Shown one piece after another: positions 51,355 through 59,638 of a stretch of 64,000 nucleotides of DNA. Positions within the stretch are counted from its first letter, which is position 1. Each line of letters begins with the position of its first letter. Source of the stretch: Paenibacillus sophorae (GTDB lineage: Bacteria; Bacillota; Bacilli; Paenibacillales; Paenibacillaceae); the NCBI RefSeq assembly GCF_018966525.1, contig NZ_CP076607.1, positions 1,736,001 to 1,800,000 on the forward strand, read 5' to 3'. The notes beneath the pieces were generated by a model. The model was given only the letters and a program-made list of their open reading frames with translations, had not been told where the DNA came from and ran no database searches. The position numbers were made by a program, and so were the translations under genes.

Positions 51355-52059
51355 TTACTTGATAAATACGCCGCCGAAGGGGAGGATCTCCCTTAGGAAT
51401 CGTTTGAAAAGGCCGTCCTCATCGTTCTCCCGTTCAAACCTTCGGTTCTGCCGGCCGGCTTGAAAGAGGACAGGACCGCTGCCGGTCATTTTCCAGTGAT
51501 AGTTCATATGCTGGCTGGCCAGATGATTACCGTAGACCGTCAGTTCCAGCCGGGCATTCTCGGGGTAGGCGATCACACTCCCCGCATCGACATATAAAGG
51601 CTGCACCGGGTCCAGAGCGGCTTCGCATACGGTTCCTTCCGTCAGGATGCCGATGCTTCCACTGCCGGAGAACCTGACCTTGACGACATCCCTGGTCACG
51701 ATCATGTTCTTCACGCTAAGCACACGGGTCTGCATGGTAATTCCTTTGCTGTAATAGAACAGGTGCTTGAAGTCATAGAGCAGATCGTCCTTGCCGTCCA
51801 GCATAACCGTCTTGACCCTGTAGCCTGGAGGCAGAGCCGCCGTGAACCGGCAAGGGCCGGTCATATCCGCCCGAATCAGCTTGCGCTTGCGGTACATTCC
51901 CTTTACATCCATAAATCTGTCAGCCCGACCAGAGGACGGCCCCTGATAGGCGATAATCTGCTGCGGATGCAGCACATGCACTTCCTCATTCTCCTCCAGC
52001 GTGAAAGTCAAAGCCTCTCCGCTCAAGGCGTTTCCTCCGTCCTGTACTTCAGCGTTCAC
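51355..52059 (-). CDS. AIM24 family protein
   Basis: This is a 234-aa protein of the AIM24/DUF124 beta-prism fold (TLEENEEVHVLHPQQIIAYQG, VDAGSVIAYPENA, YHWKMTGSGPVLFQ). The cellular function in bacteria is unknown. The GTG at 52059 is about 9 bases after AAAGGAG; another GTG at 52068 overlaps that box. A gene for a coiled-coil membrane protein lies just upstream on the same strand (51-base gap), so they may form an operon. Confidence 0.78.
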   Translation of the reverse strand: MNAEVQDGGNALSGEALTFTLEENEEVHVLHPQQIIAYQGPSSGRADRFMDVKGMYRKRKLIRADMTGPCRFTAALPPGYRVKTVMLDGKDDLLYDFKHLFYYSKGITMQTRVLSVKNMIVTRDVVKVRFSGSGSIGILTEGTVCEAALDPVQPLYVDAGSVIAYPENARLELTVYGNHLASQHMNYHWKMTGSGPVLFQAGRQNRRFERENDEDGLFKRFLREILPFGGVFIK

Positions 52060-52110
52060 CGCCCGCACTCCTTTCTCATAATCAGGGACGCTCCCCGCCG
52101 GATTTGGATA

Positions 52111-52596
52111 TTAGTGCAATCGGTCCCCCCGCTCCGAGCGGCTTCGCATGCCAAGGCGGATCACTCTGGTGAGAATAAAATAACCCGCAATCAGTCCGAG
52201 ACCTGTAATAGCAGTCACTTTAAGACGGTGTATATAGCTTTCCCTCGCGGCTCGCTCGTCTCTAAGCTCATCGATCATCACGGTAAGCTGCCGATTCTGG
52301 TCTTGAAGCAAGGTGTTCTCGCTGCGGTACGTTTCCAGCTGATTTTTGGTTTTATCCAGTTCATCTATAGTCTGTCCAAGCTCATCCTTTGTCTGCTCCA
52401 GCTCGTTTACGGTCTGATGATAGCTTTCCTGCAGATCATTCACCTGGTCAGGCAGCTCGGAGAACTGCTCCAGCCCGCGGTACAGGTCGCCTAAAATATT
52501 CGCATGGGCCGCTGGCGCGGGAAGAGTATAGAGGATTCCAGTCAGCAGGATAGCGGACAGCAGACGCGGCAGTGAAGGAAGAATCTTTGACTTCAT
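52111..52596 (-). CDS. Secreted/membrane coiled-coil protein of unknown function
   Basis: This is a 161-aa protein with signal peptide (about 1-32, ending APAAHA), an extended coiled coil (about 45-120, heptads such as ELEQTKDELGQTIDELDKTK) and a single C-terminal membrane helix (about 128-148) followed by an Arg-rich tail. The ATG at 52596 follows AGGCGGTGATC. No family recognised. Topology suggests an extracytoplasmic coil tethered at its C-terminus. Confidence 0.68.
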   Translation of the reverse strand: MKSKILPSLPRLLSAILLTGILYTLPAPAAHANILGDLYRGLEQFSELPDQVNDLQESYHQTVNELEQTKDELGQTIDELDKTKNQLETYRSENTLLQDQNRQLTVMIDELRDERAARESYIHRLKVTAITGLGLIAGYFILTRVIRLGMRSRSERGDRLH

Positions 52597-52756
52597 AGGT
52601 TGATCACCGCCTGACGTGTAAGTATGTTTTCCTATCATTTATTATAACACGCCAGTGTACGACAAATTGCGGCAATAGCCGCCTCATCTCCATTGTTTTG
52701 TTGAGGAGGTGCGGGAGTTAGCGTATACTTTGGACCTGTAAAGGGGTTGATTTGAG

Positions 52757-53458
52757 TTGAACAATTGGTTGAAGACCATTCTATTTCTGGTCGGCTCGGT
52801 TCTGCTGACAAGATGGATTCCTTTTTCCAGCCTGTTTCGCAATCTGGATACGATGATCCACGAATTCGGCCATGCGCTCGTTACACTGCTGCTGTCGGGA
52901 CAGGTGCTGCGGATTGAATTATATGCGGACCACAGCGGGGTGACTTACTCAGCCGTTCAGGCAGGATTTCGGCCTTTTCTGGTATCGCTCGCCGGGTATC
53001 CTTCCGCTTCGCTGTTTGCGCTTCTTCTTTTCTATTTATATGCCAGAGGCCGCAAGGAGCTGGGATTGATCCTATCGTCCGGCATCGCGCTAATCATGCT
53101 GGCGCTCTATGTGCGGGGCGGCTTTGGCATGCTGTGGCTGGCCGGATTTGCCGGGCTCAATATCGTCATGCTGCTCACCGGCAAAGGAATACGCAAGTTT
53201 TATTACCTGCTGCTGGCTTTTTTGACGTTGGAGGAATCCGTCGTTGGCACTCTTTATCTGGTTACCGCATCCGCCTATTCGCCATCACGCGCGGGCGACG
53301 CCGCCAATCTGGCCCGTCTTACCGGGATACCGGCTATCCTTTGGGCTATACTATTTTTTCTGTTCTCCCTGCTTTGCGCCAAATGGGCGCTGGAATCCTT
53401 CTTTCGTTCGCCGCGCCCCTATCGCGAAAGCCAACTGCGCCAAAGAAGAATGAAATAA
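52757..53458 (+). CDS. M50-like integral membrane metalloprotease
   Basis: This is a 233-aa membrane protein with six or so helices. HEFGHAL (residues about 35-41) gives the zinc-binding H-E-x-x-H motif in the first helices, as in M50B-type site-2 protease relatives. A second zinc-ligand Asp motif is not obvious. The TTG start at 52757 follows AAAGGGG at about 10 bases. Substrate unknown; it is divergent from the coiled-coil protein gene. Confidence 0.7.
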   Translation: MNNWLKTILFLVGSVLLTRWIPFSSLFRNLDTMIHEFGHALVTLLLSGQVLRIELYADHSGVTYSAVQAGFRPFLVSLAGYPSASLFALLLFYLYARGRKELGLILSSGIALIMLALYVRGGFGMLWLAGFAGLNIVMLLTGKGIRKFYYLLLAFLTLEESVVGTLYLVTASAYSPSRAGDAANLARLTGIPAILWAILFFLFSLLCAKWALESFFRSPRPYRESQLRQRRMK

Positions 53459-53494
53459 CTCATTGCAAAATGCCATTTATAGCTGTTGTTCTTC

Positions 53495-53531
53495 GAGAGC
53501 GGTTCACTTTCTATGAATCGGCTCTTTTTTT
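53495..53531 (+). terminator. Intrinsic terminator after the M50-like gene
   Basis: AGAGC..GGTTCA pairs with TGAATCGGCTCT, with one G-T pair and a bulge, followed by T7. Confidence 0.7.
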
Positions 53532-53630
53532 GTCGATAATATCAAACCGAACATATATTCCATGACAAGGAGTTGTCCGCCAACATTGGTACATTAATAG
53601 AAAACCCAAAAAAAGAAAGAGGTGGAAATA

Positions 53631-54320
53631 ATGCATGCCAGCGTTCAACCGGCTTACACATGGAGCCATGATTACATTTTTTCCGGAAAATCGCAAAAGG
53701 CCGTCCTGCTTATCGAATGGTGCGGCGCTGCGCAGCCGAGTACAGGCGGGAAGAAGTCCCAGAAATTAGTTGCACGCGACATTGAGCTTCGTATATGGCT
53801 AGAGCCCTATGTGAGCCTGAACAGGGTGCACGGCTGCCGTCCTGCGGAAAGCGGGGATCGGGGACTCCTGTTCTCGCTTGGCGCCATCCGCTCAGGGCAG
53901 AGAAAATATATTGCACTTGAATTTAATCTGGAATCCCTTGCGGCAGGAAGGCATGAAATGCTGTGGCTGCAGTGGCGATACAGACAGCGGCCTGGTGAAC
54001 GTGGGCGGGAGCTGCCCGTACAAAAGCTGAGTCTTGAATACAGCCGCCATACCGGATACATCGATAAGGCCAGTTCATTTTATGTAGAGAAGCATGTGGA
54101 ACTGTTAAAAGTAGAGAAGACTATTGCTGAGGCGTTATTACTATATGCTGACGGACAGCAAATGCTTGCCCGGGAGAAACTGCGGCGTCATGCGGATAAT
54201 CTGCTGCTGATGGCTGCGCGTTCCGGAGATCCTGTCCTGCTGCGTGAAGCCGAGTCGCTTTACATACAGTGCGAACGGAAGTCTCATCAGATTGAAAAGG
54301 AGCAAACATCCGCAGTGTGA
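53631..54320 (+). CDS. Hypothetical protein resembling the C-terminal part of VWA-domain proteins
   Basis: This is a 229-aa soluble protein. The N-terminal two thirds look like a beta-sandwich (LRIWLEPYVSLNRVHG, IALEFNLESLAAGRHEMLWLQWRYR). The C-terminal third is helical (VEKTIAEALLLYADGQQMLAREKLRRHADNLL), an arrangement seen after the von Willebrand A domain in some bacterial chloride-channel-like VWA proteins. No VWA domain or MIDAS motif is present. The ATG at 53631 lies 6-7 bases after AGAGGTGG. Function unknown. Confidence 0.62.
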   Translation: MHASVQPAYTWSHDYIFSGKSQKAVLLIEWCGAAQPSTGGKKSQKLVARDIELRIWLEPYVSLNRVHGCRPAESGDRGLLFSLGAIRSGQRKYIALEFNLESLAAGRHEMLWLQWRYRQRPGERGRELPVQKLSLEYSRHTGYIDKASSFYVEKHVELLKVEKTIAEALLLYADGQQMLAREKLRRHADNLLLMAARSGDPVLLREAESLYIQCERKSHQIEKEQTSAV

Positions 54321-54426
54321 GATCGTGTGCAGCCGAAGGATAAGGTTTTCACTTCAATATTTTGTGAGAATATTCACTTGTAAACCAGAAGAGTAATGAA
54401 GAGGGAAAATGCTAAGTGTGTTAAAA

Positions 54427-54529
54427 TAGTAAAATAGTTCTACTACTTAATCTATTATATAGAATTTTAATTTTTATAAAATAGATACATATATCCATAT
54501 ATTTTTTATTCAATGAGTCTATTTTACTA
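54427..54529. promoter_or_regulatory. Long inverted repeat in the promoter of the WYL regulator gene
   Basis: TAGTAAAATAG (54427-54437) recurs as its exact complement CTATTTTACTA (54519-54529), 81 bases apart in an AT-rich region; the second copy ends 10 bases before the AAGGAGA site. Could be paired binding sites for autoregulation. Confidence 0.4.
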
Positions 54530-54551
54530 ATTGTGGCAAGGAGAAGTTATT

Positions 54552-55514
54552 ATGACAGACCGATTAATCCGTCTGATGCGTATTATTACGCTCGTTCAGG
54601 CCAAGCCTGGCATTTTGGCGCGTGAGTTGGCTGAACGCTGCGGTACCAGCGAGAGAACGATCTATCGGGATATGGATGCTCTAAGCGCTATGCATATCCC
54701 GATTACCCACATGGGACATGGGAAAGGATATGCTTTTATCGGCAATTTTGCGTTGTACCCCCTGGACTGGTCATCGGAGGAATCGGCCGCATTTTCGCAG
54801 CTCAGCGACACTATAGAAATGATTAAGCCTCTGATGCCCAGGGGCTTTGAGAGTGCTTATGAAAAAGTGATGGCGGCCGAATACAAGCAGAAGGCGGACA
54901 GGGAAGAAAAAATGGAGAACGCCAAGAAGGAAGTCGGTTCTCTTTGGCTGGAACGAAACGGCGCCGGGCCGGAACAATCCCATTTAATCCATATCCTTAG
55001 TGCCGTGCTGAAACAAAAAAGCATTCGCGCCGATTACTTCGACAATGCTCAGGAAGAGAACGGACTCGAAATTGATCCGTATTACCTGGTTCCTCTGGAA
55101 AATCGTTTTCATCTTATCGGATATTGTCACCGTCTGAAGGCCATCCGAAGCTTTCACACCCATGATCTGACGAATGTTAAACTAACGGACAAGAATTTTT
55201 CCAAAGAGCCTTTCAACTTGCAGGCATTCACGAAACAAAAGTGGTCTGTGGATGAGGACAGCCTCCGTGTGGTGTTTAAGGTCAGGTTTTCTGACGGTGT
55301 GCTGGAGGAAATCAGGAGGGGAAAGAGTGGAATTGCCCCTGTAAAAACGGAGCAGCATGGCAAGTACGCCTATTTTGAGGTCTCGCTTGAGCGGGACAGG
55401 GAGTTCATTGAGTGGGTGACGAACTTTAAAGAAGCAGCGGAAATAATCGAGCCCGTCCATTACAGAGAAGTTTTGCGCTATCAACTAGAGAAATGGCTGT
55501 CGCTATATAAATAG
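54552..55514 (+). CDS. WYL-domain transcriptional regulator (HTH_11)
   Basis: This is a 320-aa protein. The N-terminal DeoR-like winged helix (RLIRLMRIITLVQAKPGILARELAERCGTSERTIYRDMDAL) is followed by a WYL domain (about 150-225, IDPYYLVPLENRFHLIGYCHRLKAIRSFHTHDL) and the C-terminal WCX extension (about 240-315). WYL domains sense nucleic acids or small nucleotides in some families; ligand unknown here. The ATG at 54552 is 9 bases after AAGGAGA. It lies upstream of the peptide ABC operon in the same direction, a possible target. Confidence 0.86.
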   Translation: MTDRLIRLMRIITLVQAKPGILARELAERCGTSERTIYRDMDALSAMHIPITHMGHGKGYAFIGNFALYPLDWSSEESAAFSQLSDTIEMIKPLMPRGFESAYEKVMAAEYKQKADREEKMENAKKEVGSLWLERNGAGPEQSHLIHILSAVLKQKSIRADYFDNAQEENGLEIDPYYLVPLENRFHLIGYCHRLKAIRSFHTHDLTNVKLTDKNFSKEPFNLQAFTKQKWSVDEDSLRVVFKVRFSDGVLEEIRRGKSGIAPVKTEQHGKYAYFEVSLERDREFIEWVTNFKEAAEIIEPVHYREVLRYQLEKWLSLYK

Positions 55515-55673
55515 CGCAGTCTTTTTTTTGAGTGCTTTTTTCATGAAAGCGCATGCAAGTACATATAAATGAAAAAAAGGCTGCCCGTGTTTTTGAAAAT
55601 TATTCTTGTCGTGGCAGATCATATATAGTAAAGTCAATTTATATGACAGCTCTGTTGGTTTAAAGCAGCATTT

Positions 55674-55721
55674 CTTTCATGTGGTGTCAGATTATTGCTT
55701 TCATGTGATGTTAGGTTATTA
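55674..55721. repeat. 24-bp tandem direct repeat in the peptide-transporter leader
   Basis: Two adjacent 24-bp units (55674-55697 and 55698-55721) share CTTTCATGTG-TGT-AG-TTATT and differ at four positions. They lie about 80-130 bases before the first gene of the operon. Candidate tandem binding site. Confidence 0.7.
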
Positions 55722-55723
55722 AT

Positions 55724-55748
55724 CTCTCTATACCGGAGAGTTTTTATT
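55724..55748 (+). terminator. Possible attenuator in the leader of the peptide ABC operon
   Basis: CTCTC (55724-55728) and GAGAG (55736-55740) form a short stem immediately followed by TTTTTATTT. The stem is only 5 bp, so it may be a weak terminator/attenuator positioned directly after the tandem repeat. Confidence 0.4.
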
Positions 55749-55802
55749 TGCTTCAAATTTGACCTTTGTTCAATTTATTTGCCGGAAGAGAGGTAAGTTT
55801 CT

Positions 55803-56792
55803 TTGATCCAACCCATTTTACAAATTGAGAATCTGCATACGCATTTTTTTACAGAAAAAGGCGAAGTGCCTGCGGTCGACGGCGTTGATCTTTATATCAA
55901 TCCCGGTGAGGTGCTGGGCGTGGTGGGAGAATCGGGCTGCGGAAAAAGCGTCACCTCCTTGTCCGTGCTGAAGCTTGTGCCTAATCCGCCGGGCCGTATT
56001 GTGGATGGCCGCATTGTATTCAAGGGTACGGACATCGTGCCCCTCAAGGAAAAGGATATGCGGAAAATTCGGGGCAACGCCGTATCCATGATTTTCCAGG
56101 AGCCGATGACCTCGCTCAATCCGCTGTTCACCGTTGGCCAGCAAATTGTCGAAACGGTGCGTTTGCACCGGGGATTGTCCAAAAAGGAAGCCCGCGAGCA
56201 TGCAGTGGAAATGCTGCGCAAGGTCGGCATCCCAAGGCCGGAGGCCATTATCGACGAGTATCCGCATCAACTGTCGGGAGGTATGCGGCAGCGGGTGATG
56301 ATCGCGATGTCGATCTCCTGCAGTCCGGAGCTGTTGATCGCGGACGAGCCGACAACCGCGCTCGACGTGACGATCCAAGCGCAGATTCTGGATCTGATCC
56401 GCCGTCTCAACGAGGAGCAGGGCACGGCCGTTATGATGATTACCCATGATTTGGGCGTCGTTGCGGAAATGTGCCACCGGGTGGCGGTCATGTACGCAGG
56501 TAAAGTTGTGGAGGAAGGCTCGGTGCACGATATTTTCAAAAATCCGCTGCATCCTTACACCCAGGGACTCATCGCCTCCGTGCCGAGAATGGACGAGACC
56601 CGCGAGCGCCTGTATTCCATTCCGGGCAATGTGCCTATTTTGAGCAAAAATATGCAGGGCTGCCGGTTTGCACCGCGCTGTTCCCATGTGATGGATATAT
56701 GCCGCCAGTCTCTGCCGGAGCTTACGCTTCAGGAGAATCGGCACAGCTGCAGATGCTGGCTGCATGACCATAGTCAGGAGGATGCGGTATGA
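55803..56792 (+). CDS. Oligopeptide/dipeptide ABC transporter ATP-binding protein (DppD/OppD)
   Basis: This is a 329-aa ATPase: Walker A GESGCGKSV, signature LSGGMRQR, Walker B LLIADEPTTALDV, H-loop MITHD. The C-terminal oligopeptide/dipeptide extension has the CRFAPRC..C Cys pattern (GCRFAPRCSHVMDIC), typical of the 4Fe-4S-type motif in this family. The TTG start at 55803 follows AGAGAGGT. The stop overlaps the start of the second ATPase gene (ATGA). First gene of a five-gene operon. Confidence 0.93.
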   Translation: MIQPILQIENLHTHFFTEKGEVPAVDGVDLYINPGEVLGVVGESGCGKSVTSLSVLKLVPNPPGRIVDGRIVFKGTDIVPLKEKDMRKIRGNAVSMIFQEPMTSLNPLFTVGQQIVETVRLHRGLSKKEAREHAVEMLRKVGIPRPEAIIDEYPHQLSGGMRQRVMIAMSISCSPELLIADEPTTALDVTIQAQILDLIRRLNEEQGTAVMMITHDLGVVAEMCHRVAVMYAGKVVEEGSVHDIFKNPLHPYTQGLIASVPRMDETRERLYSIPGNVPILSKNMQGCRFAPRCSHVMDICRQSLPELTLQENRHSCRCWLHDHSQEDAV

Positions 56793-57781
56793 GCGAGAAC
56801 CTGCTGGAAGTAAAAGGTCTGAAGAAATACTATCCGATTAAGAAAGGGTTTCTGAATAAAACGCAGGGCTTCGTGAAGGCGGTGGACGACATTTCGTTTA
56901 CCGTCCGGAGAGGCGAGACATTCGGCCTGGTGGGAGAGAGCGGCTGCGGCAAATCGACGACCGGACGCTCACTGCTTCGGCTGATTGAGCCGACGAACGG
57001 GGAAATCATCTTCGAGGGCCAGGACATACGAAAGCTGTCCATGGAAGAATTACGCAAGCGGCGCCGGGATATGCAGATCGTATTCCAGGACCCGTTCTCC
57101 TCGCTGGACCCGCGCAATACTGTGGAGCGGATTCTGGAGGAGCCGATGATCGTGCATGGCGTTGGTGACGCCAAGGAGCGCAAGGCTGCCGTTCAGCGGC
57201 TGGCCGACGTTGTCGGCCTGTCGAAGGCTCACCTTCAGCGCTATCCGCATCAGTTCTCCGGAGGCCAGCGGCAGCGGATCGGCATCGCCCGGGCGCTTGC
57301 TCTCCAGCCGAAGCTGATTGTGGCGGACGAGCCCGTCTCCGCACTGGATGTATCCATCCAGTCGCAGGTCATTAATCTGATGCAGGATTTGCAGCGCGAA
57401 TTCGGATTAACCTACATATTCATCGCGCATGATCTCAGCGTTGTAAAGCATATTTGCGACCGGGTCGCAGTGATGTATCTTGGGCGGATCGTGGAGATTA
57501 CCGACAAGGAGAAGCTGTATTCCCATCCCCAGCATCCTTATACGCAGGCGCTGCTGTCGGCGGTTCCCGAGCCTGATCCTGATTTGCGGAAGGAGCGCAT
57601 TATCCTCCAAGGCGAGGTGCCGAGTCCGGCGAACGCGCCGGTCGGCTGCGCCTTTGGTACAAGATGTCCGCATGTGATGGATATTTGCCGCAATTCGCGG
57701 CCGCAGCTTGCCGAGACGGAAGCGGGACACTTAACCGCCTGTTATCTATATGACGGGGAATCCAGAACGCAGCTGGCCTAA
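56789..57781 (+). CDS. Oligopeptide/dipeptide ABC transporter ATP-binding protein (DppF/OppF)
   Basis: This is a 330-aa ATPase with GESGCGKST (Walker A), FSGGQRQRIGIARAL (signature), LIVADEPVSALDV (Walker B), FIAHD (H-loop) and the C-terminal GCAFGTRCPHVMDIC extension. It forms the heterodimeric motor with the preceding subunit. ATGA overlap ensures coupled synthesis. Confidence 0.93.
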   Translation: MSENLLEVKGLKKYYPIKKGFLNKTQGFVKAVDDISFTVRRGETFGLVGESGCGKSTTGRSLLRLIEPTNGEIIFEGQDIRKLSMEELRKRRRDMQIVFQDPFSSLDPRNTVERILEEPMIVHGVGDAKERKAAVQRLADVVGLSKAHLQRYPHQFSGGQRQRIGIARALALQPKLIVADEPVSALDVSIQSQVINLMQDLQREFGLTYIFIAHDLSVVKHICDRVAVMYLGRIVEITDKEKLYSHPQHPYTQALLSAVPEPDPDLRKERIILQGEVPSPANAPVGCAFGTRCPHVMDICRNSRPQLAETEAGHLTACYLYDGESRTQLA

Positions 57782-57916
57782 ATAGAGGGAATCCTGGCTG
57801 GCTTTGACCGGAAATTCTGCCTTATGCGCAGGGACGTGGTTTATGGCCGCCCTTTCAGAGCGGCTCTATATAAACGCATCATATATATTTTGTGGAGAGA
57901 AAGGGGTTTAACGAAA

Positions 57917-59569
57917 ATGAAGAAATGGGGCAGTCTGGCTTTAACACTAACGCTTGGCGCGGGACTCGTGCTCAGCGGCTGCGGAGGCGGCAACAACGCA
58001 AGCTCGAATAACGGTGCGGCTACCAGTTCGCCGGCCAGCACGGCGACTGCTGGCGCATCGACTCAGGATACGCTTGTTGTGGGACGCGGCGGCGACTCCG
58101 CTTCGCTGGATCCTGCAATTATTACCGATGGCGAATCTTTGAAAATCGACCATCAGGTATTCGATTCCCTGCTGGAGTACAAGCCGGGAACCTCTGAAGT
58201 CCAGCCTTCTCTGGCCGATAGCTGGGAAGTATCGACGGACAGCCTGACCTATACGTTCAAGCTGCATCCGGGCGTAAAGTTCCATGACGGCACGGACTTC
58301 AATGCCGAGGCGGTTGTATTCAACTTCCAACGCTGGAGCGATCCGAAGAGCGAGTATAAATTCGAAGGCGATTCCTTCGATTACTATGACTCCATGTTCG
58401 GACCTGACGGTTCGCGTGTCATTAAGGACGTCAAGGCTGTCGACGATCTGACCGTGCAGTTTACGCTGAATCAACCGCAGGCTCCTTTCCTGCAAAACCT
58501 TGCGATGACGTCCTTTGGCATCGCCAGCCCGACAGCGATTAAAGAAAAGAAAGAAAACTTCAAGAACGAGCCGGTCGGCACAGGCCCATTCGTCTTTAAG
58601 GAATGGAAGCATAACGATTCCATTACACTCGAAAAGAATGCAAGCTACTGGAAAGAAGGACTTCCGAAGCTGAACAAGGTAATCGTCCGTTCCATTCCGG
58701 ACAACTCCGCACGCTTCAACGCGCTGCAAAACGGCGAAATCGACCTGATGGAAGATTTAAGCCCGGACGATCTGTCAACGCTGGAAGGCAATAGTGAGCT
58801 GCAAAAGATCGAACGTCCTCCGTTTAACGTCGCTTACCTTGGCTTCAACTTCAAGAAGAAGCCTTTCGACAACGTTAAAGTAAGACAGGCGCTGAACTAT
58901 GCGGTCAACAAACAAGCGATCATCGACGCGTTCTTCGCAGGTCAGGCTCAGCCGGCCGTTAATCCGATGCCGCCATCCCTGTGGGGCTATAACGATCAGG
59001 TGAAGGACTATGAGTACGATTTGGACAAAGCGAAGCAGCTGCTGGCGGAAGCCGGTTACCCGAACGGCCTGCCGGATACGGTAACCCTGTATGCCATGCC
59101 GGTATCCCGTCCTTACATGCCGGACGGCAAGAAGGTCGCCGAAGCGATTCAGGCGGACTGGGAGAAAATCGGCGTGAAGACCGTCATCGAGTCTCCGGAG
59201 TGGGCAACTTATCTGGACGACACGAAAGCCGGCGAGAAGGATGACATCTACATGCTCGGCTGGACAGGCGACAATGGCGACCCTGACAACTTCATTTACA
59301 CCTTGCTTGACAAAGATTCCATTCCCGGCAACAACCGTAACTTCTATGTAAACGAAGACCTGCACAAGATTCTGGTTGCAGCGCAAAAAGAAACCGATCA
59401 AAACAAACGCGCCGACCTGTACAAGCAGGCTCAGGTTATCATCAAAGAAGACGCTCCTTGGATTCCGCTCGTGCATACGACTCCGCTGCTTGCAGCCAAA
59501 GCGAATCTGAAAGGCTTTGTTCCGAGTCCGACAGGCACGGAATATTACAGCGAAGTTTACTTCGAATAG
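57917..59569 (+). CDS. Peptide ABC transporter substrate-binding lipoprotein (family 5)
   Basis: This is a 550-aa binding protein with lipobox LVLSGC and a Ser/Ala/Asn-rich tether. The SBP family 5 (OppA/DppA/NikA) signature region AEAVVFNFQRWSDP and VRQALNYAVNKQAI are clear. It captures peptides (possibly di- or tripeptides) outside the membrane. The ATG at 57917 follows AAAGGGG; upstream in-frame codons lack a site. A stem-loop after the gene (59586-59613) may raise its expression relative to the permeases. Confidence 0.92.
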   Translation: MKKWGSLALTLTLGAGLVLSGCGGGNNASSNNGAATSSPASTATAGASTQDTLVVGRGGDSASLDPAIITDGESLKIDHQVFDSLLEYKPGTSEVQPSLADSWEVSTDSLTYTFKLHPGVKFHDGTDFNAEAVVFNFQRWSDPKSEYKFEGDSFDYYDSMFGPDGSRVIKDVKAVDDLTVQFTLNQPQAPFLQNLAMTSFGIASPTAIKEKKENFKNEPVGTGPFVFKEWKHNDSITLEKNASYWKEGLPKLNKVIVRSIPDNSARFNALQNGEIDLMEDLSPDDLSTLEGNSELQKIERPPFNVAYLGFNFKKKPFDNVKVRQALNYAVNKQAIIDAFFAGQAQPAVNPMPPSLWGYNDQVKDYEYDLDKAKQLLAEAGYPNGLPDTVTLYAMPVSRPYMPDGKKVAEAIQADWEKIGVKTVIESPEWATYLDDTKAGEKDDIYMLGWTGDNGDPDNFIYTLLDKDSIPGNNRNFYVNEDLHKILVAAQKETDQNKRADLYKQAQVIIKEDAPWIPLVHTTPLLAAKANLKGFVPSPTGTEYYSEVYFE

Positions 59570-59585
59570 CTTCATAGCACACGAT

Positions 59586-59613
59586 CTTGCCGCCGCTAAA
59601 GAACGGCGGCAAG
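59586..59613 (+). promoter_or_regulatory. Intercistronic stem-loop after the binding-protein gene
   Basis: CTTGCCGCCG (59586-59595) and CGGCGGCAAG (59604-59613) form a perfect 10-bp stem without T run, between binding protein and permease genes. Such elements commonly stabilise the upstream mRNA. Confidence 0.6.
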
Positions 59614-59638
59614 TCCGTGTAAGGAAGGTGATCCGTTC

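Noticed and set aside
55515..55802. T-box leader before the peptide ABC operon
   Set aside because: No T-box TGG-acceptor sequence or specifier stem; only a tandem repeat and a weak stem.
55818..56771. Minus-strand open frame of 317 codons opposite the first peptide ABC ATPase gene
   Set aside because: Antisense to a canonical ATPase; His/Arg-rich composition without domain.
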